From NCBI GenBank assembly GCA_025529335.1, contig JAMYHX010000342.1:1-46747 (forward strand): a DNA stretch of 46,747 bases, read 5' to 3'. Each line of letters begins with the position of its first letter. Position 1 is the stretch's first letter. The position numbers and the translations under genes are program-made. The notes beneath the pieces were generated by a model that ran no database searches, had not been told where the DNA came from, and saw only the letters and a list, made by a program, of their open reading frames with translations. Source of the DNA: Rhizopus sp. PT2906 (taxonomy: Eukaryota > Mucoromycota > Mucoromycetes > Mucorales > Rhizopodaceae). Shown here in pieces: positions 33,466 through 46,717 of this stretch.

Positions 33466-34305
33466 TTATGCAATCAAGAAAAACGTAGAAAAATTAAGAA
33501 ACTTTTTTAATAAATACATCATTTCCAGAAATAAATTGCACAACTGCAAAAATTCTTTACACACACACATATTAAAAAAGGTTGCATAATTACCTGAAAT
33601 TTCAAGCAATCTGATTGGCTTACAGAAGCTGATGTACCGCATTACCACTCTGCCTCTTTGACGAGATGCTAGCAGGGACTAAAGTAGCATACCTGAAGCG
33701 ATGACATTCTGCGCTTCTTTTTATTGCAAAAAATATAAATATAAACTTTTAACAACGTTTCTTGTTCAAAAGGTAATCTGATGTAGAAAAGATATTGTAA
33801 ATGTGTGTGTGTGTATTTGAAAAAGTAGGGCTGAAAAAGATTGGATATCAAGTAGTCTAACGTGCCGCCAGGCAGCTCCATCCGCCTCAAGCAACAAGTC
33901 AATCCTGTATTCTGACGACATATAAAAGCTTCATGTAGTAGTGGACACCATGATTGACGATGTTGATTCCTAATCCTGAATACGAGGAATCTTAAAAAAA
34001 TAGAGACGAACAGAAAAGCAATCTTTGATTCGTACATTGGGTGAAATATTGCCTTTATCTACTAAAAATTACTTGAATTGTTGCTCAGACTGTAGAAGAT
34101 GTTGGCCGAATAAGGAAAGGCGAAAGAGGATTTGCTGTTTGAGCACGTAGACTTGAAGCAAATTGACTCCAAAAATGTAAAGAAGAAAAGTTATGAATAA
34201 ACAATAAAGGCCGTATAATCTTTTTATATGCGATTATGCAAAATTAGGCCCTCATTTGAGCGCACAATGTTCAGTTTACGTTGCCTTTTATTTACAATAA
34301 AGCTC
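33466..34305. other. Intergenic
   Basis: Upstream region of the kinase gene, with a GT microsatellite near 33800-33815 and no supported gene. A 122-codon frame on the minus strand (34037-33669) lacks any recognisable domain. Confidence 0.35.
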
Positions 34306-36400
34306 TTAATCTTTGCCCAACAGATGCTTAATAGACTCTATCATCACCCGAGGATTGATTTCATTGATATCTGAAGTTACAAAGGTATGAGCAATGAATT
34401 CGAGATCTTCAAACTGTTTGTGCTCCTCTATACTTTCTATCCTATCAATCTCTTCTCCTTTTGCATATTTTTCCGACAACAACAGGGCTGTATGAACTGT
34501 TAATGAGGAATCAAATGTTTGGTTTAACTATACCTCTTTCGACAATCGATATAGGTAGACCAGCAATGCCAGCACACCATATGCCAGAAAATGACAGATG
34601 GCTGTTACCAGGTACAATGCGGTATAAGAAGACAGCTTCATCTTTTTTAGGTTCGACTTCGATTTCACTTAATTCTTGATACAGAATCTCTGTTTGTGAT
34701 AGCGTAATACGATCTTGGGTTGACAGAATATTTTGACTTATGACATCTACATGCAATGTATCTGTATTTGTTTTAAAAATAAAAATTATATTGTTACCAT
34801 GAAAATGTGTGCTAGCCAGGAGTTTTGGACAATTGTCTGTCATGGATAAAAAGTATCCTAGCACCGAACAGAATAATGAAGCACCATCTGTACTCTCAGT
34901 ACCCTTTTTTAGACATAAGATTCATTTCGATCACGTAAGTCATGGTCTAATACCTTGCCAAATTCATCAATAATCACTAAGGTACGGGATGTACTGTTAT
35001 GCAAAGCCTTTTTTAATTGTTGCAAATCATAGGCAAAAGCGCTTTGAGGCTATTTCGAGATGATGCTTATTAAAAAAATAATAATTAAAGAGTGTAAAAA
35101 TACCTTTAAAATGGTTTCCAATGTTTGTATTCTTGTGTATATCTTGTCAGTGATACCAATGATAGTCTCTTGAGCAGGTACAAAGCTATATGTCTAACTT
35201 AGAAGGGCCCATTATCCATTACTTCTTTTATTATACCTTCCTATATGAGCCATGTATGTTATGAGTGCAACTTGCTTCAGATACACACTCTTTCCAGAAA
35301 AGTTGGCTCCAGTCACCACCTGTATGCTATTGATAGCAGTAGAGGTACTCTTTGAAGCTTCGTTTTGGTCACTTGCTCTTACTGACTTTGTAAAAAGACT
35401 AAGGCTATCTTGAGCGTACTCGAATCCTTTCCCGCCTTCCAAGTGTGTGTCATTTGGTATAAAAACATCCACGCATAACTCATGAAGAGGATGTCTGGGC
35501 GTGCAGTTCATTAAATAACAAGATTATAATCCAAGTTTGTGTGTCCTTACCTCCCTTGAACAATTTTTAGCTCATTTGTATCAGTCATCTTGGGCTTTAT
35601 GTAATTGAATTTTAAAGCAACTACAGCTAGCGATGCCAGACTAACAAAAGTAACTATAAATATTAAAAATAGCAATCATATCTGCTTAAAATACCAATCA
35701 AGGCTAGATAATATATCTGCAATATCAGAAAATTGCTTCGTGTGCTCCAACACCCTTTCTGAGAGTCCTTGGATGATTTCAATTTCCTTATCTGTGATCA
35801 TGGAGTGTATGTCACCAATTGTTCTATCTAATTCTACATCAAATGTTTAGAGGAGCTCCCATAAGTTTTCTCTTTGTGTTTTACCTTTTGTTCTTTCGTT
35901 CTTATAATATAAACTATCTGCAGTTGTAAACTGCGATATGTTGATTATTTAAAAAGGCTGGTTTGTTACTTATCTTATTACCTGCAGTTCAAATCCAGAG
36001 AAACATAGATATGGATCATCACTTATGGCTGTGCTCTGGCTATGATTGCTTTGATTTCCAGATTCTGATGCCTGACGGTACTTGGGCAAGACAATGAGGT
36101 AACCTAGTTGCGGAAAGTAAACTACGTTGAGAGCAGCTTTTATCTCATGTGGCAAGTTTGAACCAATCTCCTGAGCTACTTCAAGCTTTTGAAGCATCAG
36201 TTTTATATTTACGAATTTTCACTTTGTCCCCTTACCAAGTAGGTGTCCATATTTTCATATCTTGATTTTAAAAAATCCAGTTCCTAAACATTATTCATTT
36301 CTATAATTGCTAATAACCAAGCTTACTCTCTCTCTTTTACCGCGTCTAACTTCTCTTTTATGATATTTCGACCCTCGTGTTTACTAGCTTCAAAGTCAAT
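34306..36400 (-). CDS. MSH5: MutS homologue Msh5, 5' partial
   Basis: Twelve exons (36341-36400, 36236-36283, 35982-36185, 35885-35930, 35695-35833, 35551-35640, 35237-35494, 35104-35185, 34954-35049, 34798-34903, 34534-34761, 34306-34496) give 515 residues. Msh5 with Msh4 forms a clamp that stabilises meiotic recombination intermediates. Visible are IDFEASKHEGR, LPHEIKAALNVVYFPQLGY, Walker A VVTGANFSGKSVYLKQV (Ala where Pro is usual), Walker B TLVIIDEFGKG, and the C-terminal STHFHG and SFSGIWCAGIAGLP. The ATPase end is complete, to the stop after LGKD. Introns of 36 and 37 nt occur. The N-terminal mismatch-binding half is absent because the gene runs into a poly-A (plus-strand poly-T) tract. 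Confidence 0.88.
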
Positions 36401-36438
36401 CTTGAAATATTTTTGTTAGATTGTTTAGTACTAAAAAA

Positions 36439-36442
<4 letters not shown>

Positions 36443-36491
<49 letters not shown>
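36443..36491. repeat. Poly-T run of 49
   Basis: A pure homopolymer lies between the truncated MSH5 intron and a TATAG acceptor of a formin exon. Each gene loses its 5' half here. Confidence 0.9.
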
Positions 36492-36494
<3 letters not shown>

Positions 36495-36495
36495 G

Positions 36496-37293
36496 TTACT
36501 TTACAAGATATGGTTAAAGATTATAATGAAATTCGTGTAGGATTACAGAAATTGATTCAAGAATTAGACAATCATTATCCAGAAGATGATGATAAAGAAG
36601 ATGATGAATTAAGTGAAATAGATAATTATTGTCAAATCATGAGAAGTTTCAGAAACAACGCTATCGAAAAATTTGAGGAATTAGAAGTGAGATACACGTC
36701 AATGGATGTAGCTTATAAAGATGTCGTAACGTACTATGGTGAAAACCCAGATCAAATGAAACCTGATGAATTCTTTGGTATATTCAAGACATTTACATCA
36801 AGCTGGGAACGCGCAATGACTGATAATGTATCTGCAAGGAAGAAATTGGAGAATATGGAAAAAGCAAGACGTGCTGAAGAAGCTCGTAGAGAAAAAATCA
36901 AAGCTCAAAAACTTCGAGGTGTTGATACAAGTGATGGTAACATTTAGTATTATTTTTTTGGCAGTGGTCGAATTGACTATAACTAATACTTATAATTTAG
37001 CAAACCAATCTGGATTGGATGAAGATATCATGGATAATCTATTAGATAAATTACGTGCAGGTGAAATTGATACCAATATAAAACGAACTAGAAATAATGA
37101 AAGGTCCAATACACCTCGAGAAAAACGTATGCAAAAGAGTGAATCAGTAGCTATATTAGCAGAGGATTTGTTGAAATCTATCCAATCTGATAATGACGTT
37201 GCTGGGGAATCACCTTCAACGTCTAGAAGTCGATTAGCTGCGAGAAGAAATAATGGTTCACGAGCAGCATTACTAGAAGAATTTACCGTATAA
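36496..37293 (+). CDS. Formin, C-terminal part of FH2 plus tail, 5' partial
   Basis: Two exons (36496-36936, 37001-37293) encode about 244 residues. The first is the end of an FH2 domain: DYNEIRVGLQKLIQEL, the acidic loop EDDDKEDDE, FEELEVRYTSMDVAYKDVVTYYGENP, EFFGIFKTFTSSWERA and a helix RKKLENMEKARRAEEARRE. The second has a DAD-like motif (MDNLLDKLRAGE followed by KRTRNNER), which in diaphanous-type formins binds the N-terminus for autoinhibition. Formins nucleate and elongate actin filaments. The start, the FH1 proline region and most of FH2 are missing. The exon begins right after the poly-T tract, which serves as its polypyrimidine run. Confidence 0.82.
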
Positions 37294-37599
37294 TTTAACG
37301 AAAAATACAGCTTTTTATCAAATTTAAAGAAATTTATTACATTTTAAAGTGATATTATTTTTATATATTTATTTTTGACAAATTGTCTCGCATATCAAAT
37401 TCAGTGCATTATACTTTATGCTATACCATATACTACAGTTGAACATATAATTTTATTTATAATAAATTTAATAAAAAATGACCAGTGGGCACGTAGCATT
37501 TTGACAGGCTTTATTTGCCCTGGTCAGATTAAAAAGCGATAAAGGATAGAAAAAACCCCTAATTGGGATAATTGAGAAACGCAAAAGTAGACGGTAATA

Positions 37600-38640
37600 A
37601 GAGGATATATATCAAAAATCAGGATCTATTTGAGGAGAGTTGTTGGACAAAAAGATTGCCGGGATTCTGAGCAGGAACCGGAAATTGGTTATGGGCCAAG
37701 GAGTTCATCTCGTGGAGTATTGAGCAGATAAGAGGCCAAAGGATGAGCCAGGCGGCAATGGAGAGCTGTGGGATCTTCTTGGGTTTCCGCAGTAGCTTAT
37801 CCAGCAGAAACGAAAGGTGGTCTTCAATTGTTCAAGGCAAATACAAACGATTATGCATCTGTAGACATTGAATACTGTGCTGTTTGTTAAAGAGCTCGGA
37901 GGAGTGAAATGGGCAAGATTGGGGTTTACCAAAAGGAAGCCAGCCAAGTCATCATCGTAGGCAACGGTTTTTTTCTATGCGAGCCATTAGAAGCCAGAGA
38001 GTGGGATCTATAGTGAGTCCTGGTCGGCAGCAAGCAAGCAATTTGGAGCGCTTTTCTTGTAATTTGGTAGTATGACTCTGTTTTAGGAATTCCCATAGTT
38101 TAGACTAGAAGATAGTGGGGCTCAGGTTATTTAATTGACTTGCAATTGTCTTCCAGAAAGGCGAATTTGCAATCTTGGACGATTTTGACTTGATTTGGAA
38201 GGACCGAAGGTGTAGCAGCAGTTTCATCAGCAAAGAATCATCTGGGAGATTAGGGGATTTGTATATGAATTGTGCTTGAGGGATAGCAATGCGGTCTTTG
38301 ATTCTCAGAAGGTTGGTTATGTAGAGCATGACTTGGTTGAAGTGCAATAAGACTGGTCACCGAAAATTTGCCGCAGACATTGGTTTGACAGTTCTCCATC
38401 TCACGGATGTTTCGCAAGTTAAAAGTGCTAATTGTCAATTCATATTCTAGTTGAGGTCTGACGATTTGGTTGTTGAATCGACTAGAGATAAGTTTATCGA
38501 ATCTTTTCTTATTGACTCCAGTGCTGGCTATTTGCTTCATTGTACCAAGTGCTTTGTTGATATTTTGCTGTATCAGAGCTTTAGTATCAATGAGAAACAA
38601 CTCGACATAGTATTTCCACTTAAAATTCAGACATTTCAGG
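37600..38640 (-). pseudogene. LINE-type reverse transcriptase C-terminal relic
   Basis: On the minus strand broken frames read DKLISSRFNNQIVRPQLEYEL, the conserved end of the reverse-transcriptase domain of non-LTR elements. LRNIREMENCQ, ITNLLRIKDRIAIPQAQFIYKS and NLPDDSLLMKLL follow, and much further down PLPPGSSFGLLSAQ. Frames switch at least three times, and no endonuclease or catalytic FADD box is visible. The boundaries are approximate. Confidence 0.6.
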
Positions 38641-40228
38641 ACAAAGCAAAAACGAAATTTTGGTAAGGCGAGAATAAAAATTCTTACAAAATATGATTAA
38701 TTTTTGGACTAGTAAAGCTTTGTTTCTAAATGCCATTTGTTTAATTTAAACATTTGTTTTTTTATAAATTGGGTTCATGCTCAAAAATGATCAAAAGTAA
38801 AAAAAGTACAATGTAATACTATATATTAAAAAAGATAAAAATATCACAGGGGACAGTAATATCTTGTAACCGTTCTAGCTGCAAACAAAGTAAATAATTA
38901 TTTCTTTCTAGCCCTAAACAATTCTTTGAATGCTCAATAAATATAGAGCATGACTTGTGCTTTCAAATATTCGTATTATGGAGTAACGCAATTTGTCATT
39001 TTTCTTTGGCAATTTTGCCTACCTTACAAGCCAATATGGTGCAAATGTCTAAAGCATAATAGTATTGTATACTGCATCTCAGGCTTCGATATATATACTT
39101 CTAAAAAAAATGATGTGAAGCTTATTTACGGTATCACCGTAACAAGCACAGTTTCTTCTTCGGATGTTTAGATTCGTACAGGTAAGTTTATTTAGGTTAA
39201 CTCTTAGAAACAATATCTGAGACTAAGTTAATCCTGCCCAAACACCCTTCTCAGCATCTCTAAATCTCATTCTCATTTCGTCCCAATTTTATCCTCACTT
39301 TATCTAAAGTTCAATTTCCATTATATCCAACCTTTATCCTCAATACATCAAAAAAAAAATTAACTTTGTCTCAATATGAAGTTTAAATACTGTAATTGCT
39401 TTCAAAAGAAATGCATCCTCACCAGTAATTTCAAATTGATTTCCCGTAAAAATGATGAAATGTTGTATTTAGCAAATGTTTAAAGAATTATTTCGAGCGC
39501 TTGAAAAAAACAAAAATGCAGATATTTTATATGAACTCAATAATATAATATATAAAATATAATGTAAAAAAATTTTTTTATAAAAGTTTTTTCTTAATTT
39601 TCAAGATAGTTGTAGAAGAAGATGAGAATGATGATTTCTTTCCTGTAACTAGTAAACTCTCAAGAATTGTTTTCAGTGATAGAGAAACGCTATACATGCA
39701 AATTGATGTGGAAAAATTTGCTTAGCATATGCAATATACTGTATATTTTAAACTTCTGCTATACCAGTTGTAAAAATTGAAGATCTGTCTAGTAAAACTT
39801 ATTGTAACAAATTGGATTTCTTTCTATTTTGCACAGCTCTGAATATTTACCCCAACGCGAATAAATATAGTATTTGGTGTTACTTGTTGTAACTCAATAA
39901 TTTTTGCTTGTGCACTCAAATTGCTATTCAGGTACACATGGAGTAAAACTTGTACATGTTAGAAAAAGCTCAATTCTACCTAAAAAAAGCACAAAAGTTT
40001 ACATTTGTAAGCACTGTTTAAATATTTGGGATAAACTTTACTCTTTGTATGCTTTCGATAGGTTTTTCATAAGCAAAAGCCTTATTGTTCTTTGTTGGTA
40101 AACCTCTTGGAAATCTTTAATTCTTGTGTTACTATACACAAAATAATTATATTCCACCCCCTCTTTTTCTCTCACTAACTTTTCTCTTTCTCTCTCTTTT
40201 TTTTTTGTTTTCACACATAAACATATAA
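38641..40228. other. Intergenic with exon-like fragments
   Basis: Unassigned pieces on the plus strand look coding: 38950-39171, 39606-39725 (VVEEDENDDFFPV, then SRIVFSDRETLYMQ) and 39930-40030 (KSSILPKKSTKVYICKHC). They may be a decayed gene or transposon. The last 100 bp is a CT-rich leader of the RasGEF gene. Confidence 0.3.
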
Positions 40229-43200
40229 ATGAGCAGCACAAAGGAGGTGATTTGTCGAGTTAGAGCTTTATATGCATACGAATCCAATGATCCTTCTTCC
40301 CTATCGTTCAAACCAGATGCTATTATTGATGTGTTAGCTCAACTCGAGTCTGGTTGGTGGGATGGTTGGTAAGTTATATAATATATATCAAAAATCTTAA
40401 ATTGATTTGATGTAAATATAGGTCAAATGGAAAAAGAGGATGGTTTCCTAGTAATTATGTTGAAGTATTAAGACAAGAAGAATTAGATAGAGAAGAACAG
40501 GAACCCGATGAAAATGAAGTATATACAAACATTAAAATATGCAGTTTAAATTGATTATACAGTCTAACTTGTTTGATAAAAATATGTATAGTTATGGGAA
40601 TTACAGCAACAATGGCGCTATAGACAGCAGCAACAACAACAAGATCAACAGCAACAACAACAACAACAACAACAACAAAGGCCAGTTAATAATCATCGTC
40701 AGCGCTTTTTGGATCAAGATACAAAACGACAATTACGTCTAAGTTTACATGCTTCGGATATGTTAATTCCTACTACAAATACTACCACACAAAATCAAAC
40801 AACTCAACAAGATACATCTGGTTGGATAGTTCAAACAACTGAAGATGGATCAGAGCAATATTACTATAATACTCGTACACAAGAAATGAGATATTCGATC
40901 CCCCCTGAGATTTACATTGATGAAAAAGTAAAACAGGAACTTGCTTCAGCGAATGTTCATGATGATGATTCTATGAATGAAATACAAGAACAGTTTGAGC
41001 GTCCTCCTGTACGTCCGGTACGTGCAGCAAATCGTGTAATCACTGAGGACCATACGTACAGTCGTGCAGTATCTACTGTTCCACCACCATTAAAAGATGA
41101 ATTTGAGATGGAATTTGAAGACGATGAAAGGGTTTGTATATTAATTAACAATATATGTATATATTTTCTTATTCTTGATATTTCTAGTTACCTCCAAATT
41201 GGGTTCGTAAAGTAACTCCCAAGGGAAGATATTATTACTGCAATATCAAGACTGAGGAAACAACTTGGGCCTTGGAAAATATTGATCCTGATACAGGCGT
41301 CTTGGTAAGACAAAAACCAAAAAAAAAAAAAAGAAAAAAAAAATGGTAACATAATCGCATGTATCACCTTGCTTATATTATATGCACCATAGATGTCCTT
41401 TGTACCTGAATCTGCTTTTCCCACATCAAATCAATTGGAAGAAAACTACTACCAACCAACAGCACAAGAAAAATCGCTAAAAACAATTAGTTTAAATAGT
41501 AATAACAATGACATGTTGTTTCAGGGTCCAGTGACATGGAAGAATTTATCATCCATTATTGCTCATGCAATTCATAAACTCAAGGACTCTGTGAGACAAG
41601 GCTACTCAAAATATTTTTGTCGAGATTCTACTATAATCGTGCATGGAATTAGAATGTTGTTATATGTCAGTCAATGCTTGGATAAGGAAACATCTACACA
41701 TCTCAAACAGCATAAAAATTTGCGCAACTTACATCGCACATTATTAGCATCACTTGCAAAATTAGTTTTATCCACCAAGGTTGCCTCAAGTGCTTGGCCA
41801 ACACCTGAATCATTAGCTAAATTAGAATCTGATGCAGATGATGTGTTAATTTCTGTTCGTAATTTCATGACTTGTGCACAAGAAATGCAAATTCAATTGA
41901 AAGATGTTAAGCCTGTATTAACTGATGGACCTTGGAGAACAAATCCTTTGACTTCTATCATGGGTAAAACAGATATGATAACTGCCACACTTGTTTTAGC
42001 AGATAATGTGAGAGGCGCTATGAGTTCCTTTAATGAAAGTGTGGGTGAGACGTTTCAACAACAAGACATAAAAGCTACGCTAGAAACTTTAAAAGCTAAT
42101 GCTCCATTGTTGGTTGCTCAATTTCGTAATTTGAGTAATACCACGAGTAATTTCTTAAATACTGTAGAGGAGATGAGCCAAAAAATACCAGGGCTGATTA
42201 AATGCAAACAACCAATTTATGCTGCCATGGGTTCTTTGTTTGTGGTTTCTCAGTCAATTACAAGTTCTGAATTAAATGAAAATCAAGTACAAATTGCTCG
42301 TCAACGTTTGGAAGAATGCTTAAAAGCTATCGAGTCAGGTATTAAAGATGTAGTTGAGATGATCAAACAACAACAACAACAGCAACAGCAACAACAACCA
42401 TTACAATTACCCCAATTAATAGAAGAACGTAATACACCAACGCCTACTCAAAGACAGTATATAAATACTAGCCAACTTTCTCCAACAACTACAGCAACAA
42501 CTAACGCATTATCATTGGAATCACATGATGATGAAGAAGAGCAATCCGCAGAAGAGCTGGTCAAGAATATTCGTCGATTAGATATAGGATTAAATACACT
42601 CATGTCAAATCCAATTGAAATAGCAGATGATGTACTTAGTGATAGCAGTAGCTATCATAGTGATATGACAGCAAGTCAAGCAGTACGTCAACATAAAGAT
42701 ATGAAAATTGCTAAATTCTTTGGCGAAGATACCATTGCAGCCGCTCGTCGTAGAGATACCATATTGACATCACCAACGATGGCTAATGCATCTGTTAGTA
42801 CTAATGCAAACCCTCTATTACAAACAGGTGTTAGCACTTCTTCTACAATTGGTACTGTAGCAAATGCAGAAACACCTTGGTTTTTAGTATCTGATTTAGA
42901 TGCCAATGAGATGATATTCAATATGGAAGGAAATGTGAAGGGCGGTTCATTGCATTGCCTTGTGCAACGTTTAACACAACATGATCAATTAGGTATATTT
43001 TACATTAGTAAACCCCTTTTCTGGAAAATACTAATTATAACTTTATAGACTCTAAATTCAACACTACGTTTTTGTTAACATATAGATCATTTTGTACTAC
43101 ACAAGAATTATTCGACGAATTATTCAGCCGGTATCAATTACCTGCACCTGAAGAATTAACAACAGAGGAATTAGAAATTTGGAAAGAAAAGAAACTAAAG

Positions 43201-44311
43201 CTTGTGCGCTTAAGAGTTTTCAACGTTATCAAATCTTGGTTAGAAACATATTTCAACGAGGAGGAAGATCGACCAATTTTACCCGAAATCAGTCATTTTA
43301 CTGAACATGTTATCGTTGAATCCATGAAATTTGGTGCTGAACAATTAGCTAAACTGATTAAAAAACGAATGCTGGCAGAAGATTCTAGTCAAATCCGTAA
43401 AATGAAGTTGAATGTGCGTCCAGCTGAAATGCCAGTACCAATACTACCGAAAAATATGAAGCGTATTAAGCTATTAGAACTTGATCCACACGAATTAGCC
43501 AGACAAATGACAATTATGGACTTCAAATTATACAATCGAATTAAACCAGTCGAGTGTTTAGATAAAAACTGGGGTAAACCTGATTCAGATCAAGGTCATA
43601 TTGCAGCAAATGTTAAAGCATCCATTGAACACTCGAATCAAGTAACTGCGTGGGTAACAGATTCAATTCTCAGTAAAGAAGAAGTCAAGAAAAGAGCCGT
43701 TGTATTAAAACATTGGATCTTTGTTGCTGAAAGATGTCGACTATTGAACAATTATAATACTTGCATGGCTATCTTATCAGCTTTTGATAACGGTTCTATC
43801 GGTAGATTAAAACGCACTTGGGAATTGATCAGTGCTCGTACAATGCAAATATTACAAAACATACGAAGACTGATGGGAGCAAACAGAAATTTTAGTGAAT
43901 ACAGAGATATTATTCACAAGATTAATCCACCTTGTATACCATTTTTGGGTATTTATTTACAAGATTTAACGTTCATTGAAGATGGCAATGCAAATTTCTT
44001 GAAAAAATCAAACAATCTCATCAATTTTGCAAAGCGTATGAAGACTGCTGAAGTTATTCGTGATCTTCAACAATATCAATCAACACATTATATGTTGACT
44101 TCAGTACCAGATATTCAAGAATTCATTAAAACACATTTGCATTCAAGTAGAGAAGAAGAAGAATTATATAACCTTAGTTTAAGATTAGAGCCTAGGTAAT
44201 TTGTAACAAAATTTAAATTAAATGTATGCTAATGTTATTTATGTTTCACATTATTGTAGAGAACGTGGTGAAGATACCATTGCAAGAAGATTAAAAGAAT
44301 CTGGTTTATAA
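40229..44311 (+). CDS. CDC25: Cdc25-type Ras guanine-nucleotide exchange factor
   Basis: Seven exons (40229-40368, 40422-40518, 40592-41131, 41188-41304, 41393-42992, 43049-44195, 44260-44311) give 1230 residues. It exchanges GDP for GTP on Ras, upstream of cAMP signalling in fungi. Order: an SH3 domain (residues 6-65, ALYAYESND to GWFPSNYVEVL); a glutamine run; a WW-like domain (GWIVQTTEDG, with Tyr for the second Trp); a second WW (LPPNWVRKV, TTWALEN); a long helical region with a second Gln run; RasGEF-N (FLLTYRSFCTTQELFDELF); and the catalytic domain (HWIFVAERCRLLNNYNTCMAI, IPFLGIYLQDLTFIEDG). It ends RRLKESGL. SH3 plus RasGEF fits yeast Cdc25/pombe Ste6. Codons are strongly A/T-ending. 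It appears complete. Confidence 0.9.
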
Positions 44312-45503
44312 ATAAATTAATAGTCAATAAATACTTGGTTATACTGCCTACAAAATGTATCCGGACAATATTTCTAATGCTAGTCATAGTATAGTTTGAC
44401 CCATACAGCAGCTTATGAGCAAATCGTGTTTCAATGTTGATTTAATCAAAGGATTTATAAATATATTACAATCAACAATCAAGGTCCTTGAAAAAAGATA
44501 TATTTAAACGAGGTTTTATGAGAATCTATAAGCATATTATTCCCCTTTATAATTAATATTCATGAGAGAATTACAATAAAAATAGGTTAGATACAGAGGC
44601 AGTTTTTTTGATAAAATCAGTAAGAGTTTTTTGCATAAATCCATCCTCTCTTTATATATATATATATACAGTATATATATCATTATAATAATCTTTTTTT
44701 TTTTTTTTATTGTCATTATAATTATTATTATTTTCTCCATCATTTCCCTTATATACATTTACAAACTATATAAATCAAATACATAATTTAAATGTTAGTC
44801 TTGTCATCCCTAACTATTTCAATAGTCTCTTGGTATTGGATACAAAAAAAGTCATCCGATCCTTTGTCCAAAATGCCAGATACAACTACTTCTAACTTTA
44901 ATTATAGTCTATAAGGTGATTGCAGCCTCAAATATGTTGTGTATAACTTTATTTCTTTATTCCCAATTTTTATACATGTAAAAACCGAAACCAAAGAGAA
45001 GGCTATGCTAAAGAGTTTGTTTACTGTTCTGATGCCAAGTCTGACCCTCCACTCCTCTTCTTGGCACATCAAGACGCAAGACTACCATTATTCTAGCCAC
45101 TTCCACACGGTTACCGCTGTGTGTACCCTCAATGCATTAAATGTAAGTGATATATACATATTTCCAATCAATAGCAATGTATTAATCTTTTCATTTCTAT
45201 AATTCTCTATATTCATCCTCCTTTGTTGCTTATTCCATTTATATTTTTTTTAATAGAATTTTAATTTATGCTTATATTTAATTTTTGCTAATATAAAAAT
45301 CCGGATACTTTTACAAATAGAGTGTGCGTTGTAATGATAAATATATATTATTGCATAGAAATTAAGTACTACAAAATAAATATGAGTTAGTCACATTATA
45401 TTATACTCTCATAACTTCATTCTATATTTCGCGAAAGACTCAAAAACAGGTAAAGTTCACTACCCTTTCCTTGAAGATCGGGCCCCACTTTTCATCTCTG
45501 CTC

Positions 45504-45506
<3 letters not shown>

Positions 45507-45540
<34 letters not shown>
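45507..45540. repeat. Poly-T run of 34
   Basis: Pure homopolymer following CTCAGC. A second long T-run in the same 10-kb segment as the one at 36443. Confidence 0.9.
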
Positions 45541-46692
45541 CCACTTATAATGCCACAAAAAAATTATATGCCAATAAACCTGAGATATCCAGCTTTAACC
45601 CAAGAACAATTGTACAGAAATATCGTACCTCTAGCATTTAGTATAGCTTTTTCGTGCTAATGTTTCAGATTTTTACCCCAATTTATTAGTTAAAAATCAA
45701 AAACTTTGAATCCAAATATCTTTGCAAAAAAATAAGCTACACAAGCATCTTTTAATAATAAAACTTACCTGCCTTGATGTGCTCTATAACATTTTTAGAT
45801 ATGAAAAAATTCTAAACACTTTTTTTAATGTATTTTCTTTTTTAGCATGTTTTGTAGCAAATTTCAGAACGTTTGTAGAATTGAGTATATTTACTTTGCA
45901 TTCTTGTCATAGATGTTGTTAAGGTTTATTGGATGCTATAATAAAATACTACTAGTTTATCAATACACCAAATTTAGTAACTAAATCTTAGATCAAGAAT
46001 CTAAGGTTAAATCATGTCAAATTGTATAATTAATATTACACATGCTTAATAATTTAAGCGTACTCAAATTACTCCATTAGTAATTTGCTAGTAACTGTTG
46101 TATTCCATCAGGTATCATAATTTATCACCTTCTATAAACAATCAATAAATCATACAATCCATTGATTACTACTTAGGACATGAAAGAACAAGTCTGGAAT
46201 CGGATATAAGAAACGCCTAGTTTATTATTCTCAATCAATTAACCGAAAGGCTCGGACCACTCAAATCATGACACCATACTCTTTAACCTCAGCGGTTAAC
46301 CATCTGAGTAGCTGTCAAGATATATCAAATCACAATCCAGGCACAACAAGCGCAGCATTGAAACAAGATAACTCACAAGCCCTGCAATCACGATTTAATT
46401 ATGATTGGTTAACATCAATCCATAAATTACTCGCAAACATCTAATAGCTCAATACCGCACTTAATTGTATCTCAGGAACTCAATACTAAACCTTTATAAA
46501 AGGCAATACTTTTATATGTCGTATTCCATATCACCTTCTACAAATCTACTATATCCTAACCTCAAGACACTATAATTGTGACTTGGGAAAATCCATAGTA
46601 TAACCAATACTTTAAAAGGAAGTATCAGCTGCGGATATTCTACTTTCCCATGTGGCTCAGCACCACGGCAAAAATAATGTGCGATTTCTGGT

Positions 46693-46717
46693 TTTTTCCG
46701 CACATTTGTGCGAAAAA
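46693..46717. repeat. Hairpin at the right edge
   Basis: CGCACA (46699-46704) and TGTGCG (46707-46712) pair with a 2-nt loop, extended by T and A runs. Related words GTGCG and GTGCAGC recur nearby, so this may be the end of a transposon continuing off the edge. Confidence 0.4.

Noticed and set aside
33669..34037. 122-codon minus-strand frame
   Set aside because: No domain, no splice partners, and low-complexity parts. Likely chance in a leader region.
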